Positions 60,801 through 63,661 of a stretch of DNA of 64,000 bases are shown here, piece after piece; position 1 is the stretch's first letter, and every line of letters begins with the position of its first letter. Both the position numbers and the translations under genes were made by a program. The stretch lies in contig DF239804.1 of the NCBI GenBank assembly GCA_000507305.1, positions 83,525-147,524 of the forward strand, given 5' to 3'. Under the pieces are notes generated by a model. That model did not search any database and was not told the origin of the DNA. It saw nothing but the letters and a program-made list of their open reading frames with translations. Source of the DNA: Breviolum minutum Mf 1.05b.01 (taxonomy: Eukaryota > Sar > Dinophyceae > Suessiales > Symbiodiniaceae).

Positions 60801-63186
60801 CACTTTTTGCAGGTATTTACCAAGGATAGATAGATATTGTGATTTTTGTAGGATTTCTGTGGATTTTCCTTATAATAGTGGGTGTATTCTTCTTGGGATA
60901 CACGAGGAGTACACGGAGGACAAACTTTCAGAATGGCCTGTTGTAGACTGCCACGCCAAGCACCTCACCATCGGCTGCCTGACAGTCACGTCTCGTGAGC
61001 CACCACAGCTACATCAGCTACATTCCCTAAAACGGCTATCCCAAGGTGAACAATGTCAGGCCGTAGTAATACAGTAAGGGACCATCGGCGTCATAACTGT
61101 TTTCTGTAGGATTCCTATGACAAAAACGATGCCCATGCTGTGCGCACCCGCAACGCTTGCCAAGTCTTGTTGCGTATCAGCTGCGTAGGTTTTGGGATAA
61201 CGAGATTAACGGAACACAAACTGACGATGATGACGACGACAATGACATCCAGTGCTTTGCACACCACCCCGAAACGACAAACATTTCTTAATCTTTTCTT
61301 CTTCAAGGGCAACCCAGTCAACTAGCACGCAGTCGACAAACATGCCGGCGGTTCATTGTCTCCAATTAAAGGTAAATACCAGTTGTTCAAGTAGGATTAT
61401 TGTGTCAATTTGTGTGAAGACTAAAATGCCATCATGTTTGCATGTTTGAGATTGTACTGTACAAGCTACCAAAAAGATTAGCAGAAGTTTAGGATGCCCC
61501 CCCCCTCCCAAAAGCAACTTCCCACCCTCCATCCGCCACCCTCCCCCCGAAAAAGAACAGTACTTCGGAAAACTGCCTCAACATGTTCTCTAGTTGGTGG
61601 TTGAACCAACCCATTTGAAAAATATGCGGGAGTGTCAAAATGGGCTCATCTTCCCCAATTTTTGGGGTGAAAATACAAAATCCCAAACCACTACCCAGTT
61701 ATGTAATGCACCACCAAAAACCCATGAAACTCTGGAGTTGTGCCGTTTATTTTTTCCCACCAAAAAAACAGCGGAATCCAATGGATGGATCCATGTTTTT
61801 CGTTAATGTATATGGAGTCTAACCTCCAAAAAAACCTCGGATTCTATAATACACTCTGGAAAATTAACGTGGAACACAATAAACAAGGTTTGGAAGATGA
61901 TTTTCCGTTCAAAAGGGGCGATTTTTAGGTTTCCATGTTAAGTTTCCGGGGTGTAGTCATGTAAGATTTCATCTTTTTTAAGCTTTGAATTAGAAATAAC
62001 TCAACATCTTGATATCCTTAAAAGCTCCTCACATGACTTTGGGCTAAATGGACCCCCGGAAGGACACTCCCAACATTGCACCCATGTTATCTTTGAAAAA
62101 AAAAAAGTGGGATCGAAATTAGGGATGACAAATCCATGCTTCATCTACCCTGTGATTTCGAGAAGTCTTGCGTTCTTTAGCTCCTCCTTTAATGGGAGAT
62201 TACATCATCCCCAGCTCCTTAGATCCCCCAATGTCACAGGGTCGTCATTTTTGTTCACCTTCAGATCTGTGACTTACCATCCCCCAGGCACTACCACTTT
62301 TAAAAAAATGGCCTCCACATTCACTAAGCATGGAGATCGATGTTCCAAATCCTGGCATGTCGTAAGGATAACCAAAATGAGGGTTCTTAGGTCAACTGAA
62401 CTGAAAATTTTAAGCTGGGCCCCTACTAGTTATAACCCCTATAAATGGCCTTATAAATATTCAGAAATGGGCAACTGGGGTGAAAGAAACCCTATCCTTA
62501 TAGGAGTTATAACTCCATTTAAAACTGTTAGGGGCCTATCGTTAAAGGCTTTGGATCCTGCCAGAAAACACTGGAAAACCCAGTGGATTCTATAAATGTG
62601 AAGGTTGGGCCTTTACTGATTTTACGTTCCCCCTGTCAACTCAGGGTTGAACGGCATGGTGGCTTAAACGGTACAAGATTCCAGATGCCAGGATGCTCAG
62701 TCCTAATGGTTTGTAAATATGATATGTGATGAGTCGTGATGAGTTAAAGCTGGCAGTTATGAAGTTTACACCCTAGAAAGAACGACCTCACTTCCTACCA
62801 CTTGGAGCGTATTGAAGTTTTTTTACGGGAGGCAACACACATTGACATTGGAGGCCTGCAGTGCTGCAAAAACTGCTCATAGGTTGGCCCATTCATCCTG
62901 AAGTCCTCCAAAACTCAACACATCAACCTTCCGTTGGTGTTCACTAATAAGATGCATCACCAGATGTTTTTCAAATGGGAAATCGCAAATCTAGATGTTC
63001 ATCATTCATCGGATCTTTTGGAATTTAAGAACCTGAATTCGTTTAAAAAAAAAACGGTAGTTTTGAGGCAACTACCTTTTGAACGGAATCGTCTTCGATG
63101 CATCAAATTTTATCGTTCAAAAACTCGGCCTCCGAGTTACTGATGGCATTGGGCAACACCCACGGATGGCCCTTGAGAACTTTGGC
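29041..63186 (-). CDS. rlmI-like: Split RlmI-type rRNA methyltransferase gene (17 exons located, 5' end outside window)
   Basis: Seventeen minus-strand exons read in order as a PUA-MTase of the RlmI family (known bacterial members are 23S rRNA m5C methyltransferases of about 400 aa). Seen in order: PUA motif GHPWV, AVYN/IAVRML, HGEADDLPGLVVDR, GQKTGWYFD, the Rossmann SAM motif VLDVYSY-VGGFG with the acidic VCVDSS, motif IV LDPP, motif VI SCTYS (the Cys expected to be catalytic in this family), and a C-terminal DHPGHLMLPESRYL before TGA. About 360 codons are located; gaps in family coverage suggest missing short exons near 49.3-50.2, 40.1-43.0 and 33.6-36.7 kb, and possibly 61-62 kb. Nearly every acceptor is AG|G and many donors are GC. 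The likely role is modification of organellar or cytosolic rRNA; which ribosome is unknown. The start codon and any targeting peptide lie beyond the right edge or were not found. The gene order and reading phases make a single gene very likely. Confidence 0.85.
29177..29250. repeat. Intronic repeat shared with 40111-40182
   Basis: GCTTACTCAGCCA, then ATGTAATCCCCAAA about 60 bp later. The same order and spacing occur in the intron before the GQKTG exon. Here it lies 61 bp upstream of the last exon's acceptor. Confidence 0.65.
30252..30334 (-). CDS. rlmI-like: rlmI-like exon: ERELMGICSRALSWAQREYRL
   Basis: Two bases plus 27 codons. ELMGICSRALSWAQREYRL is the C-terminal helix before 'A-x-DHPV'. 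Acceptor TTTCCCAG|G, donor CCAG|GCGGAT (GC). One base carried from the previous exon plus GC makes Gly. Confidence 0.88.
30594..30738 (-). CDS. rlmI-like: rlmI-like exon: HYEKLVAAAVELC...SCTYS (motif VI)
   Basis: Forty-eight codons plus one base, the longest exon of this gene. GRSRK joins the LDPP exon; HYEKLVAAAVELCASPG and VASCTYSI are the family's last Rossmann strands. The Cys of SCTYS is retained. Acceptor TTTTTCAG|G, donor ATAG|GCAGGT (GC). Confidence 0.95.
31363..31682 (-). CDS. Coiled-coil terminal exon
   Basis: Two bases, 105 codons, TGA. After GDGWDALEYGSTSVARTI comes a heptad-rich segment (LQLKAELERF, QIEELKETTSNVKKQLELEL, IGRLFQRNRK) predicting a long coiled coil. Acceptor AACTGTTCAG|G. 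It sits inside the 1.57-kb rlmI-like intron between the LDPP and SCTYS exons, yet those two join in phase without it. So it is a separate gene fragment or an alternative 3' end. The family is unknown. Confidence 0.6.
31985..32099. mobile_element. GGTGGTT repeat in the intron after the LDPP exon
   Basis: Left hairpin GGTGGTTGACCAACCC; right end AATTTCCACCTAGTT. Lies between the LDPP exon (32305) and the coiled-coil exon. Confidence 0.6.
32168..32282. mobile_element. Palindrome with GGCCCGGTGGTTTGG arms
   Basis: AATTGGTGCGGTGGGGCCCG to CCGGGACCCAAACCACCAATT. It begins inside the intron 22 bp from the LDPP exon's donor. A diverged relative is at about 51067-51172. Confidence 0.7.
32305..32353 (-). 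CDS. rlmI-like: rlmI-like exon: motif IV ILDPPNLG
   Basis: One base plus 16 codons: ILDPPNLGIDRMSLPK, the motif-IV LDPP loop near the active site. Acceptor TTCCAAG|G, donor AAG|GCGCAG (GC). A palindromic element (32168-32282) lies just inside the downstream intron. Confidence 0.9.
33434..33541. mobile_element. Palindrome, CCCCCGAAAACTAACATGG, near-perfect copy in an rlmI-like intron
   Basis: Arms CCCCCGAAAACTAACATGG and its reverse CCATGTTAGTTTTCGGGGG are perfect inverted repeats; inner GAACCTGAAAATGG arms. It lies 39 bp from the donor of exon 33580-33629. Confidence 0.75.
33580..33629 (-). CDS. rlmI-like: rlmI-like exon: EKVRQKAEGSEEDFDL
   Basis: Sixteen codons plus GT; acceptor GTTCAG|G, GC donor. 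EEDFDL followed by V in the next exon is the strand leading into motif IV. GT plus G forms Val across the junction. The phase shows that one small exon (coding the 'DAFE' type segment) is missing between this and 36671. Confidence 0.85.
35257..35361. mobile_element. GGTGGTT repeat, intron copy at 35.3 kb
   Basis: Hairpin subfamily (GGTGGTTGAACCAACCCC) with ATATGCTCGTCAAAATTGG and right end GCCACCACCTGG. Confidence 0.6.
35542..35648. mobile_element. Palindrome with ATCGCCCCTGAAAAAA arm, copy at 35.6 kb
   Basis: TACACCCTCGAAGTTTAACAT to GAGGTTTAATTTCCAGGGTGTA. Next to a CCATACATGGATGG-type repeat (35521-35540 and 35697-35713). Confidence 0.6.
36501..36664. mobile_element. Palindrome abutting the donor of the VDSSEAALELL exon
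   Basis: Left arm CGGGGACCCAAGGGGGCC and CCAATGCCATCC; right arm CATTGGGAGGACCCCCCTTA then GGTTCCCATG. Inner AAGAAACAAGGCC/GGCCCAAAAATTTCTT. It ends seven bases from the exon, so it makes up the 5' end of that intron. Confidence 0.7.
36671..36776 (-). CDS. rlmI-like: rlmI-like exon: SAM-binding VCVDSSEAALELL
   Basis: Two bases, 34 codons, two bases. TDVVCVDSSEAALELLRRSA contains the acidic residue that binds the SAM ribose, then an 'A-x-x-N' helix (AAMN) and NRVRLMAG. Acceptor CTTCAG|G, donor CTGG|GCATCA (GC). A palindromic repeat (36501-36664) starts just inside the intron. Confidence 0.92.
37504..37600. mobile_element. GGTGGTT repeat just inside the intron after the VGGFG micro-exon
   Basis: TACTTGGTGGTTTCGACCCC to GAAACCACCACCCAGC. 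It ends 62 bp from the micro-exon's donor. Confidence 0.65.
37663..37696 (-). CDS. rlmI-like: rlmI-like micro-exon: VGGFGVLLAHY
   Basis: A 34-nt exon reading VGGFGVLLAHY plus one base. It supplies exactly the missing glycine-rich SAM loop (DVYSY-VGGFG). Acceptor CGAG|G, donor TATG|GTAGGG. Phase closes on both sides (0 upstream; G+GT downstream). Confidence 0.85.
37796..38189 (-). CDS. Unrecognised coding-like ORF (~130 aa) in an rlmI-like intron
   Basis: Open from Met 38189 (MINQEVLSKSLSVLQLIAPY), through RFYGGVHVVEPGTNCHV, to a stop at 37796, preceded by ATTCCAG|G. Amino-acid composition looks coding; no motif recognised. Lies between the GQKTG exon and the VGGFG micro-exon, same strand as the host gene. 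Confidence 0.35.
38546..38664. mobile_element. Palindrome, AATCCTAGCTACC ends
   Basis: Perfect 13-bp ends (38546-38558, 38652-38664) with inner AGAAATAAGGGTCT/AAGGCCTTATAAAG motifs. Confidence 0.7.
39402..39498. mobile_element. Palindrome with AGTTCGCCCCTGAAA arms, copy at 39.4 kb
   Basis: TACCCGCTGGAAGTTTGACA to TTTTTCAGGGGCGAGCTGTTAA; arms are diverged at the outer edge. Confidence 0.55.
39994..40104 (-). CDS. rlmI-like: rlmI-like exon: DLLSGQKTGWYFD and SAM motif VLDVYSY
   Basis: Thirty-seven codons, phase 0 to 0, from TTTTAG|GAC to TAC|GTCGCT. It holds the strongest family signature, DLLSGQKTGWYFDHRDHR, followed by VLDVYSY, the start of the SAM-binding glycine loop. A stretch in the intron just upstream (40111-40182) recurs upstream of the last exon. 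Confidence 0.95.
40111..40182. repeat. Intronic repeat shared with 29177-29250
   Basis: Starts six bases outside the GACCTC exon acceptor, so it supplies the 3' end of that intron: GCTTACTCAGCCA...TTTGATTTTTC...ATGTAATCCCCAAA. Confidence 0.65.
40183..42987. other. rlmI-like intron; one expected short exon not found
   Basis: Family comparison predicts an exon for a 'V-x-x-x-E-x-G-x-x-F' segment, phase 0 to 0. A minus reading LRVSIADLIEEFDGAQRDMW near 42655-42725 is exon-like but does not fit. A GGTAAACTAACATAGC palindrome is at 40245-40360. Confidence 0.5.
42215..42332. mobile_element. Palindrome, TGATGGAAGAAATCCTGCRCCA ends
   Basis: CTGATGGAAGAAATCCTGCG to GTGCAGGATGTCTTCCATCA. Relatives with TCTTCCATCA or GATGGTTCAGAAAT ends lie at about 10713, 11796, 24108, 31785, 35412 and 38952. 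Confidence 0.65.
42988..43039 (-). CDS. rlmI-like: rlmI-like exon: KATLRREVLKGSYQACR
   Basis: One base plus 17 codons; acceptor CTTCCAG|G, donor CAGG|GTGAGT. The frame is forced by the upstream GG and by the phase-0 start at 40104. It resembles the variable region after the 'ELEGL' segment. The 4.5-kb intron before it carries ankyrin and other coding islands and a dispersed repeat also present near 5.05 kb. Confidence 0.6.
43093..43190. repeat. Dispersed repeat shared with 5.02-5.15 kb
   Basis: AAGAAATCTCCAAC, GGACCCCTAAAC, GAATATCT and a GATTTTTG/AATTTTTG block occur in the same order at about 5021-5150. Here it is the intron just upstream of the KATLRREV exon. Confidence 0.55.
44218..44318. 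mobile_element. GGTGGTT repeat, degraded copy at 44.3 kb
   Basis: GTGGGTGGTTTCAGCCCATC and CATTTGAAACCATTTG are recognisable; the middle is diverged. Upstream of exon 43039 in the rlmI-like intron. Confidence 0.5.
44610..45001 (-). CDS. Probable gene X last exon with basic tail
   Basis: AG|G acceptor at 45001 (ATTGAAG|G). Reads DACNMLVRQIQNESRRAEGL, DEWLVGQRWVTVDLPFVDG, and a Lys/Arg/Pro-rich tail (KPKPASPKRKRRLRKR, a plausible nuclear signal), with a stop at 44610 unless spliced earlier. Membership of gene X rests on position and strand only. No domain recognised. Confidence 0.5.
45178..45503 (-). CDS. Gene X exon 4 (3' end and late frame uncertain)
   Basis: Acceptor CTCCCTTTAAG|A; reads WSHAYNDLADRGCVPLMG then HALFGEVLAGSQPGQWHRDV. 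Open to TAG at 45178, but after about 45345 this frame becomes Trp-rich while a second minus frame (from 45343, EWDGANMALVESVVGLLEAL) looks more natural. A frameshift or an undetected splice near 45345 is likely. Confidence 0.45.
45557..45640 (-). CDS. Gene X exon 3
   Basis: Two bases, 27 codons, one base; acceptor TTTTGCTGCAG|C with a good pyrimidine tract and an excellent donor CAAG|GTAAGT. Reads TEAGFTRGIPGSNETYFNH. Phase matches exon 2. Confidence 0.55.
45908..45995 (-). CDS. Gene X exon 2
   Basis: Twenty-nine codons plus one base; acceptor GTATCAG|G, donor GCTG|GTTCAA. Reads EWVPDGHCLTPEMAAMWQDI and follows the first exon in phase 0. Beyond the donor another frame stays open for about 50 codons, so the boundary could be wrong. 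Confidence 0.5.
46250..46369 (-). CDS. Unrecognised gene X, first exon
   Basis: ATG at 46369 gives MRRGAVTSK, then RAFWFTYGYRGKPADTFDI. Donor TCAAAG|GTGCCG, phase 0. An AG|G site at 46342 could alternatively be an acceptor. It starts 194 bp after the ankyrin gene's stop. Rich in aromatic residues; no family recognised. Confidence 0.5.
46563..46649 (-). CDS. Ankyrin gene terminal exon, charged tail
   Basis: Twenty-eight codons plus TGA: DDGDTDFQKALEESKKRF, then a basic tail. Joins the ankyrin exon in phase 0 over an 82-nt GC-AG intron (46650-46731, acceptor CACATGCAG|G). The tail resembles a UIM-like helix (FQKALEES: hydrophobic-x-x-Ala-x-x-x-Ser), which is inference. Confidence 0.7.
   Translation of the reverse strand, partial: DDGDTDFQKALEESKKRFETKKRQEPAD
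46732..46949 (-). CDS. Ankyrin-repeat exon
   Basis: Two bases plus 72 codons, acceptor GTTTTAG|G. GATPLHTVAVYAG and GETPLVAAAVAQD are two ankyrin helical turns ('G-x-TPL-x-x-A') separated by about 33 residues. A Pro-rich linker follows. The frame ends at a TAG unless spliced at GGAG|GCAACC. Upstream exons not found. Lies inside the 4.5-kb rlmI-like intron. Confidence 0.7.
47205..47292. mobile_element. Short palindrome, GGGATGGTCATCC ends
   Basis: GGGGATGGTCATCCCACCTT to AAGGTTGATGACCATCCCTA. Between the ankyrin and VLHPKVV exons. Confidence 0.6.
47562..47617 (-). CDS. rlmI-like: rlmI-like exon: VLHPKVVIIRQE
   Basis: Eighteen codons plus GG, with a strong acceptor TTTTTTGTTGCAG|G and donor TTGG|GTAGAG. 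The reading VLHPKVVIIRQE fits 'L-x-P-K-x-V-V-V-R-x-D' of the family. GG plus the G opening the next exon makes Gly. The plus strand and a second minus frame are also open here, but only this frame matches the family and phase. Confidence 0.7.
48354..48460. mobile_element. TA-flanked palindrome, copy at 48.4 kb
   Basis: TACCCTCCCTAAAACTAACAG to TTTGAAATTTGGGGAGTGTA, with CCCCTAAAAATAG and TTTTTCAGGGGC arms. Confidence 0.6.
49019..49126. mobile_element. GGTGGTT repeat abutting a candidate exon
   Basis: Hairpin subfamily with a TATATACATATATAC expansion in the middle. Ends 70 bp from the candidate GMQGRILHE exon. Confidence 0.6.
49196..49239 (-). CDS. rlmI-like: rlmI-like exon candidate: GMQGRILHEALKFQ
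   Basis: After TTTTCAG|G the reading (G)MQGRILHEALKFQR fits the 'TAGM-x-x-x-L-x-x-x-L-x-A-L' helix expected before VLHPKVV. The 3' end is unresolved: no canonical donor gives phase 0, so either the splice site is unusual or this is a chance match. Confidence 0.4.
49325..49416. mobile_element. Third TACCTGG-palindrome copy, inside an rlmI-like intron
   Basis: Arms CCTGGAAGGCCAAGTG and CACTTGGCTTTCCAGG; inner TTAGGCAACTTTA. The right edge reads CCAG|GTGAG, a consensus-like donor. Confidence 0.55.
49815..49962. mobile_element. 148-bp near-perfect palindrome, TACTTGGAGGATCATCCCA ends
   Basis: About 40 bp of inverted arm at each side (CTTGGAGGATCATCCCATT; TTAGTAAGTGGTTA). TA borders. Located in an rlmI-like intron. 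Confidence 0.8.
50242..50315 (-). CDS. rlmI-like: rlmI-like exon: YRLAHGEADDLPGLVVDR
   Basis: One base plus 24 codons plus one base; contains the family hallmark HGEADDLPGLVVDR. The acceptor CGCCAG|G lies only about ten bases from the end of a GGTGGTT-family repeat (50326-50436). The donor is either C|GTTGCT or T|GCTTGG; both leave one base. Confidence 0.9.
50326..50436. mobile_element. GGTGGTT repeat abutting the HGEADD exon acceptor
   Basis: Hairpin GGTGGTTTTTCACCAACCCC. Its left edge is about ten bases from the AG|G acceptor of the HGEADD exon, so it forms the 3' end of that intron. Confidence 0.7.
51179..51291. mobile_element. TA-flanked palindrome, cleanest copy
   Basis: Perfect outer arms (CCCTCCCTGAAACTAACAG against CTGTTAGTTTCAGGGAGTG) and inner TTCGCCCCTAAAAAT/ATTTTCAGGGGCG. 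TA at both borders. Confidence 0.75.
51507..51702 (+). CDS. Candidate plus-strand terminal exon
   Basis: GGTCAG|G acceptor, one base, then an open frame to TAA: LTAHLVMGAVCDLESHFRP and FGSLRHAFWSTVPTVCGG. GC-rich against AT-rich flanks. If real it runs opposite to the surrounding rlmI-like gene. The minus strand also has an open frame. Confidence 0.3.
51758..51874. repeat. GCT/GATGTT/GAT microsatellite
   Basis: A short GCT run grading into GATGTT and then about 20 GAT units. Confidence 0.9.
52830..52943. mobile_element. GGTGGTT repeat, copy at 52.9 kb
   Basis: TAGTTGGTGGTTTTTCACC to ATGTTGAAACCACAC; the right end lacks the second CACC. Confidence 0.55.
53762..53869 (-). CDS. Candidate exon, beta-propeller-like strand
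   Basis: Thirty-six codons, acceptor TGTTCAG|G, donor ACG|GTGGGG. SALAVATHAGGVAVVDARGA resembles a blade of a WD40/PQQ-type propeller. A second frame (PTDVLVLPRGPRLQWL) is also open. Inside the 9.4-kb rlmI-like intron. Confidence 0.4.
54970..56170 (-). pseudogene. Ubiquitin-like + RCC1-type tandem repeat ORF with a 1-nt frameshift
   Basis: Starts at the Met of MLQVNVALPNG. Residues 1-75 look like a ubiquitin-like fold, then about eight 35-36-residue RCC1-like repeats (VQQIQAT, FAAILADGSVV, WGD, GGDSSAV). This architecture is a very large family in Symbiodiniaceae, often labelled HERC-like in databases; function unknown, with no HECT domain visible here. Between 55306 and 55307 one T present in the sister repeat (55063) is missing, shifting the frame after repeat 5; repeats 6-8 continue in the second frame to about 54970, where CTCAG|GTTTGA could be a donor, otherwise stop at 54930. 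Repeat 6 also lacks one codon. It lies inside the 9.4-kb rlmI-like intron, same strand. It could be a pseudogene, or an assembly error in a repeat. Confidence 0.75.
56431..56623 (-). CDS. Coding-like segment, two overlapping frames
   Basis: After GTAGTAG|G one frame reads AHDLSDMHERSSTYEIGFVI to TGA at 56540. A second frame starts MIWANNIEISLNSL and runs 43 codons to 56431 (KPIAKMPPNLGEFVE). Either could be a terminal exon; unrecognised. It ends about 260 bp before the Met of the ubiquitin-like/RCC1 ORF. Confidence 0.35.
56627..56885 (-). CDS. Candidate exon(s), frame unresolved
   Basis: Bounded by ATCAAG|G near 56885 and an excellent donor AGCAAG|GTACGT at 56635. One frame reads WTFAFVWAPAVMGCLEIF up to a possible CAG|GTTGGG donor; the other reads FFRDKRFRRWSLLDLAPLK up to the GTACGT donor. 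Not recognised. Confidence 0.3.
57354..57461 (-). CDS. Exon with nucleotidyltransferase motif (NMNAT/NadD-like)
   Basis: Two bases, 35 codons, one base. The reading ends VASIYGGTFDPPSNSHMNL. The 'GGTFDP...xxH' loop is the ATP-binding signature of the nicotinamide/nicotinate mononucleotide adenylyltransferase and phosphopantetheine adenylyltransferase superfamily. Acceptor ATTGCAG|G, donor CTTG|GCTTTG (GC). No companion exon (e.g. the later ISSTxxR motif) was found, so the gene may be partial or its other exons too diverged. Inside an rlmI-like intron, with a perfect 16-bp palindrome pair just upstream (57511-57598). Confidence 0.6.
57511..57598. mobile_element. Palindrome, CCCCTCACAGTAACAG ends
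   Basis: Perfect 16-bp inverted ends (57511-57526, 57583-57598). It is 50 bp upstream of the YGGTFDPPSNSH exon. Confidence 0.7.
58165..58348 (-). CDS. Candidate internal exon, Cys-rich
   Basis: Two bases, 60 codons, two bases; acceptor AAAAAAG|G, excellent donor GACAG|GTGAGA. Reads AMFGLAFAFESYIPLECP and CCWYPASHGVGTEPAGVS. The plus strand is also open over this GC-rich island, so the strand is supported mainly by the splice sites. Unrecognised. Confidence 0.4.
58349..59715. other. Intron sequence, nothing recognised
   Basis: AT-rich; a shared GGTATTTCCTACAAGGAAAA motif near 59464 and 59626. No exon candidates. Confidence 0.5.
59716..59777 (-). CDS. rlmI-like: rlmI-like exon: linker helix IDAAFFAERFKRALRYRE
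   Basis: Twenty codons plus AG. The reading IDAAFFAERFKRALRYRE matches the 'I-D-x-x-F-F-x-R-R-x-x-x-A-x-x-x-R' helix that precedes the central domain in RlmI proteins. Acceptor CAAAAG|G, donor AAAG|GTGCGG. AG plus G at 50315 makes Arg, so the join to the next exon 9.4 kb away is exactly in phase. That intron contains several other coding islands. Confidence 0.85.
59840..59933. mobile_element. Palindrome, CCATGGATGGTGTATTTACC type
   Basis: ATGGATGGTGTATTTACCTACA to AGGTAAATATACCATACAT. Similar repeats with GTAGGTAAAT/ATTTACCTAC are at 9590, 12133, 33949, 48609 and 50939. Confidence 0.6.
60470..60512 (-). CDS. rlmI-like: rlmI-like exon: NGPIAVRMLSRT
   Basis: Acceptor ATTTCAG|G; the reading NGPIAVRMLSRT continues the PUA domain ('NP-x-S-x-IAVR-x-L'). 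Two phase-0 GC donors are possible, giving ends at 60476 or 60470; both join in frame to the next exon. Confidence 0.75.
60938..60978 (-). CDS. rlmI-like: rlmI-like exon: AADGEVLGVAVYN
   Basis: Thirteen codons plus two bases, acceptor CTGTCAG|G, donor ACAG|GCC (GC). The sequence AADGEVLGVAVYN is the canonical 'DG-x-x-L-G-x-G-x-Y-N' strand of the RlmI PUA domain. The two leftover bases AG are completed by the G that opens the next exon. Confidence 0.8.
61591..61699. mobile_element. GGTGGTT repeat, copy at 61.6 kb
   Basis: TAGTTGGTGGTTGAACCAACC to CCAAACCACTACCCAGT, with a GCGGGAGT insertion in the middle. Confidence 0.65.
61850..61956. mobile_element. Palindrome, TACACTCTGGAAAATTAACG ends
   Basis: TACACTCTGGAAAATTAACGTGG to CCATGTTAAGTTTCCGGGGTGTA; interior GGTTTGGAAGATGATTTTCC. 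Confidence 0.6.
62226..62258 (-). CDS. rlmI-like: rlmI-like exon: PUA linker (3' end uncertain)
   Basis: After a CTGAAG|G acceptor the phase-0 reading gives VNKNDDPVTLGD, which fits the 'G-x-V-x-x-G-D-L' strand that follows GHPW in PUA-MTases. The end is ambiguous: GGG|GATC (GA donor, phase 0) or AAG|GAGC a few bases later. Another short exon between this and the next cannot be excluded. Confidence 0.45.
63130..63186 (-). CDS. rlmI-like: rlmI-like exon 1 of those visible: PUA domain start
   Basis: Nineteen codons, phase 0 to 0, with the PUA-domain signature LKGHPWVLPNAI. The acceptor is GGAGAG|G and the donor GGAG|GCC (a GC donor). A long GAT microsatellite lies about 45 bp upstream. The same frame stays open into it, so an unspliced longer N terminus cannot be excluded, but a poly-Ile stretch is unlikely to be coding. 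Confidence 0.75.
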
Positions 63187-63228
63187 CTCTCCAAATTGTG
63201 CGTTGAGAATTCGACAGAAACTGTGAGG

Positions 63229-63230
63229 TG

Positions 63231-63320
<90 letters not shown>
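63229..63320. repeat. GAT trinucleotide microsatellite (~30 units)
   Basis: Uninterrupted GAT units directly upstream (minus sense) of the GHPWV exon; it translates as poly-Asp on plus and poly-Ile or poly-His on minus. Confidence 0.95.
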
Positions 63321-63661
63321 CCTGTGTTGAGTATTGGATCACCATAGGGATTACACTCTGGGATCAACTAATATAGGGAAAATCAACCATGTTGTAGATA
63401 TCTCCCATGGTTAGCTGGTGATTTTCCAGGGTTATGTTAGTTTGCCAAAGAATTATCATACGTGTTTTTTTGAGTACGGAATCCCCAACCTAAAACCTCT
63501 AATTTGCCAGATTGGAATCCTGGCGCTTTGGTAGATGCTGTTTTAAGGTTCCAATCTGGCATGAATGTAGCCAAACCCAGGACCCACTGACTTTGACGTA
63601 GGAAGCTGGATGTGTGTGTGTTTTTTTTCTCCGAGTCTTCCAATCATGGCATCCATTCTTC

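Noticed and set aside
63079-63367. Poly-Asp, poly-Ile and poly-His ORFs
   Set aside because: GAT microsatellite read in three frames; only the short GHPWV segment next to it matches a protein family.
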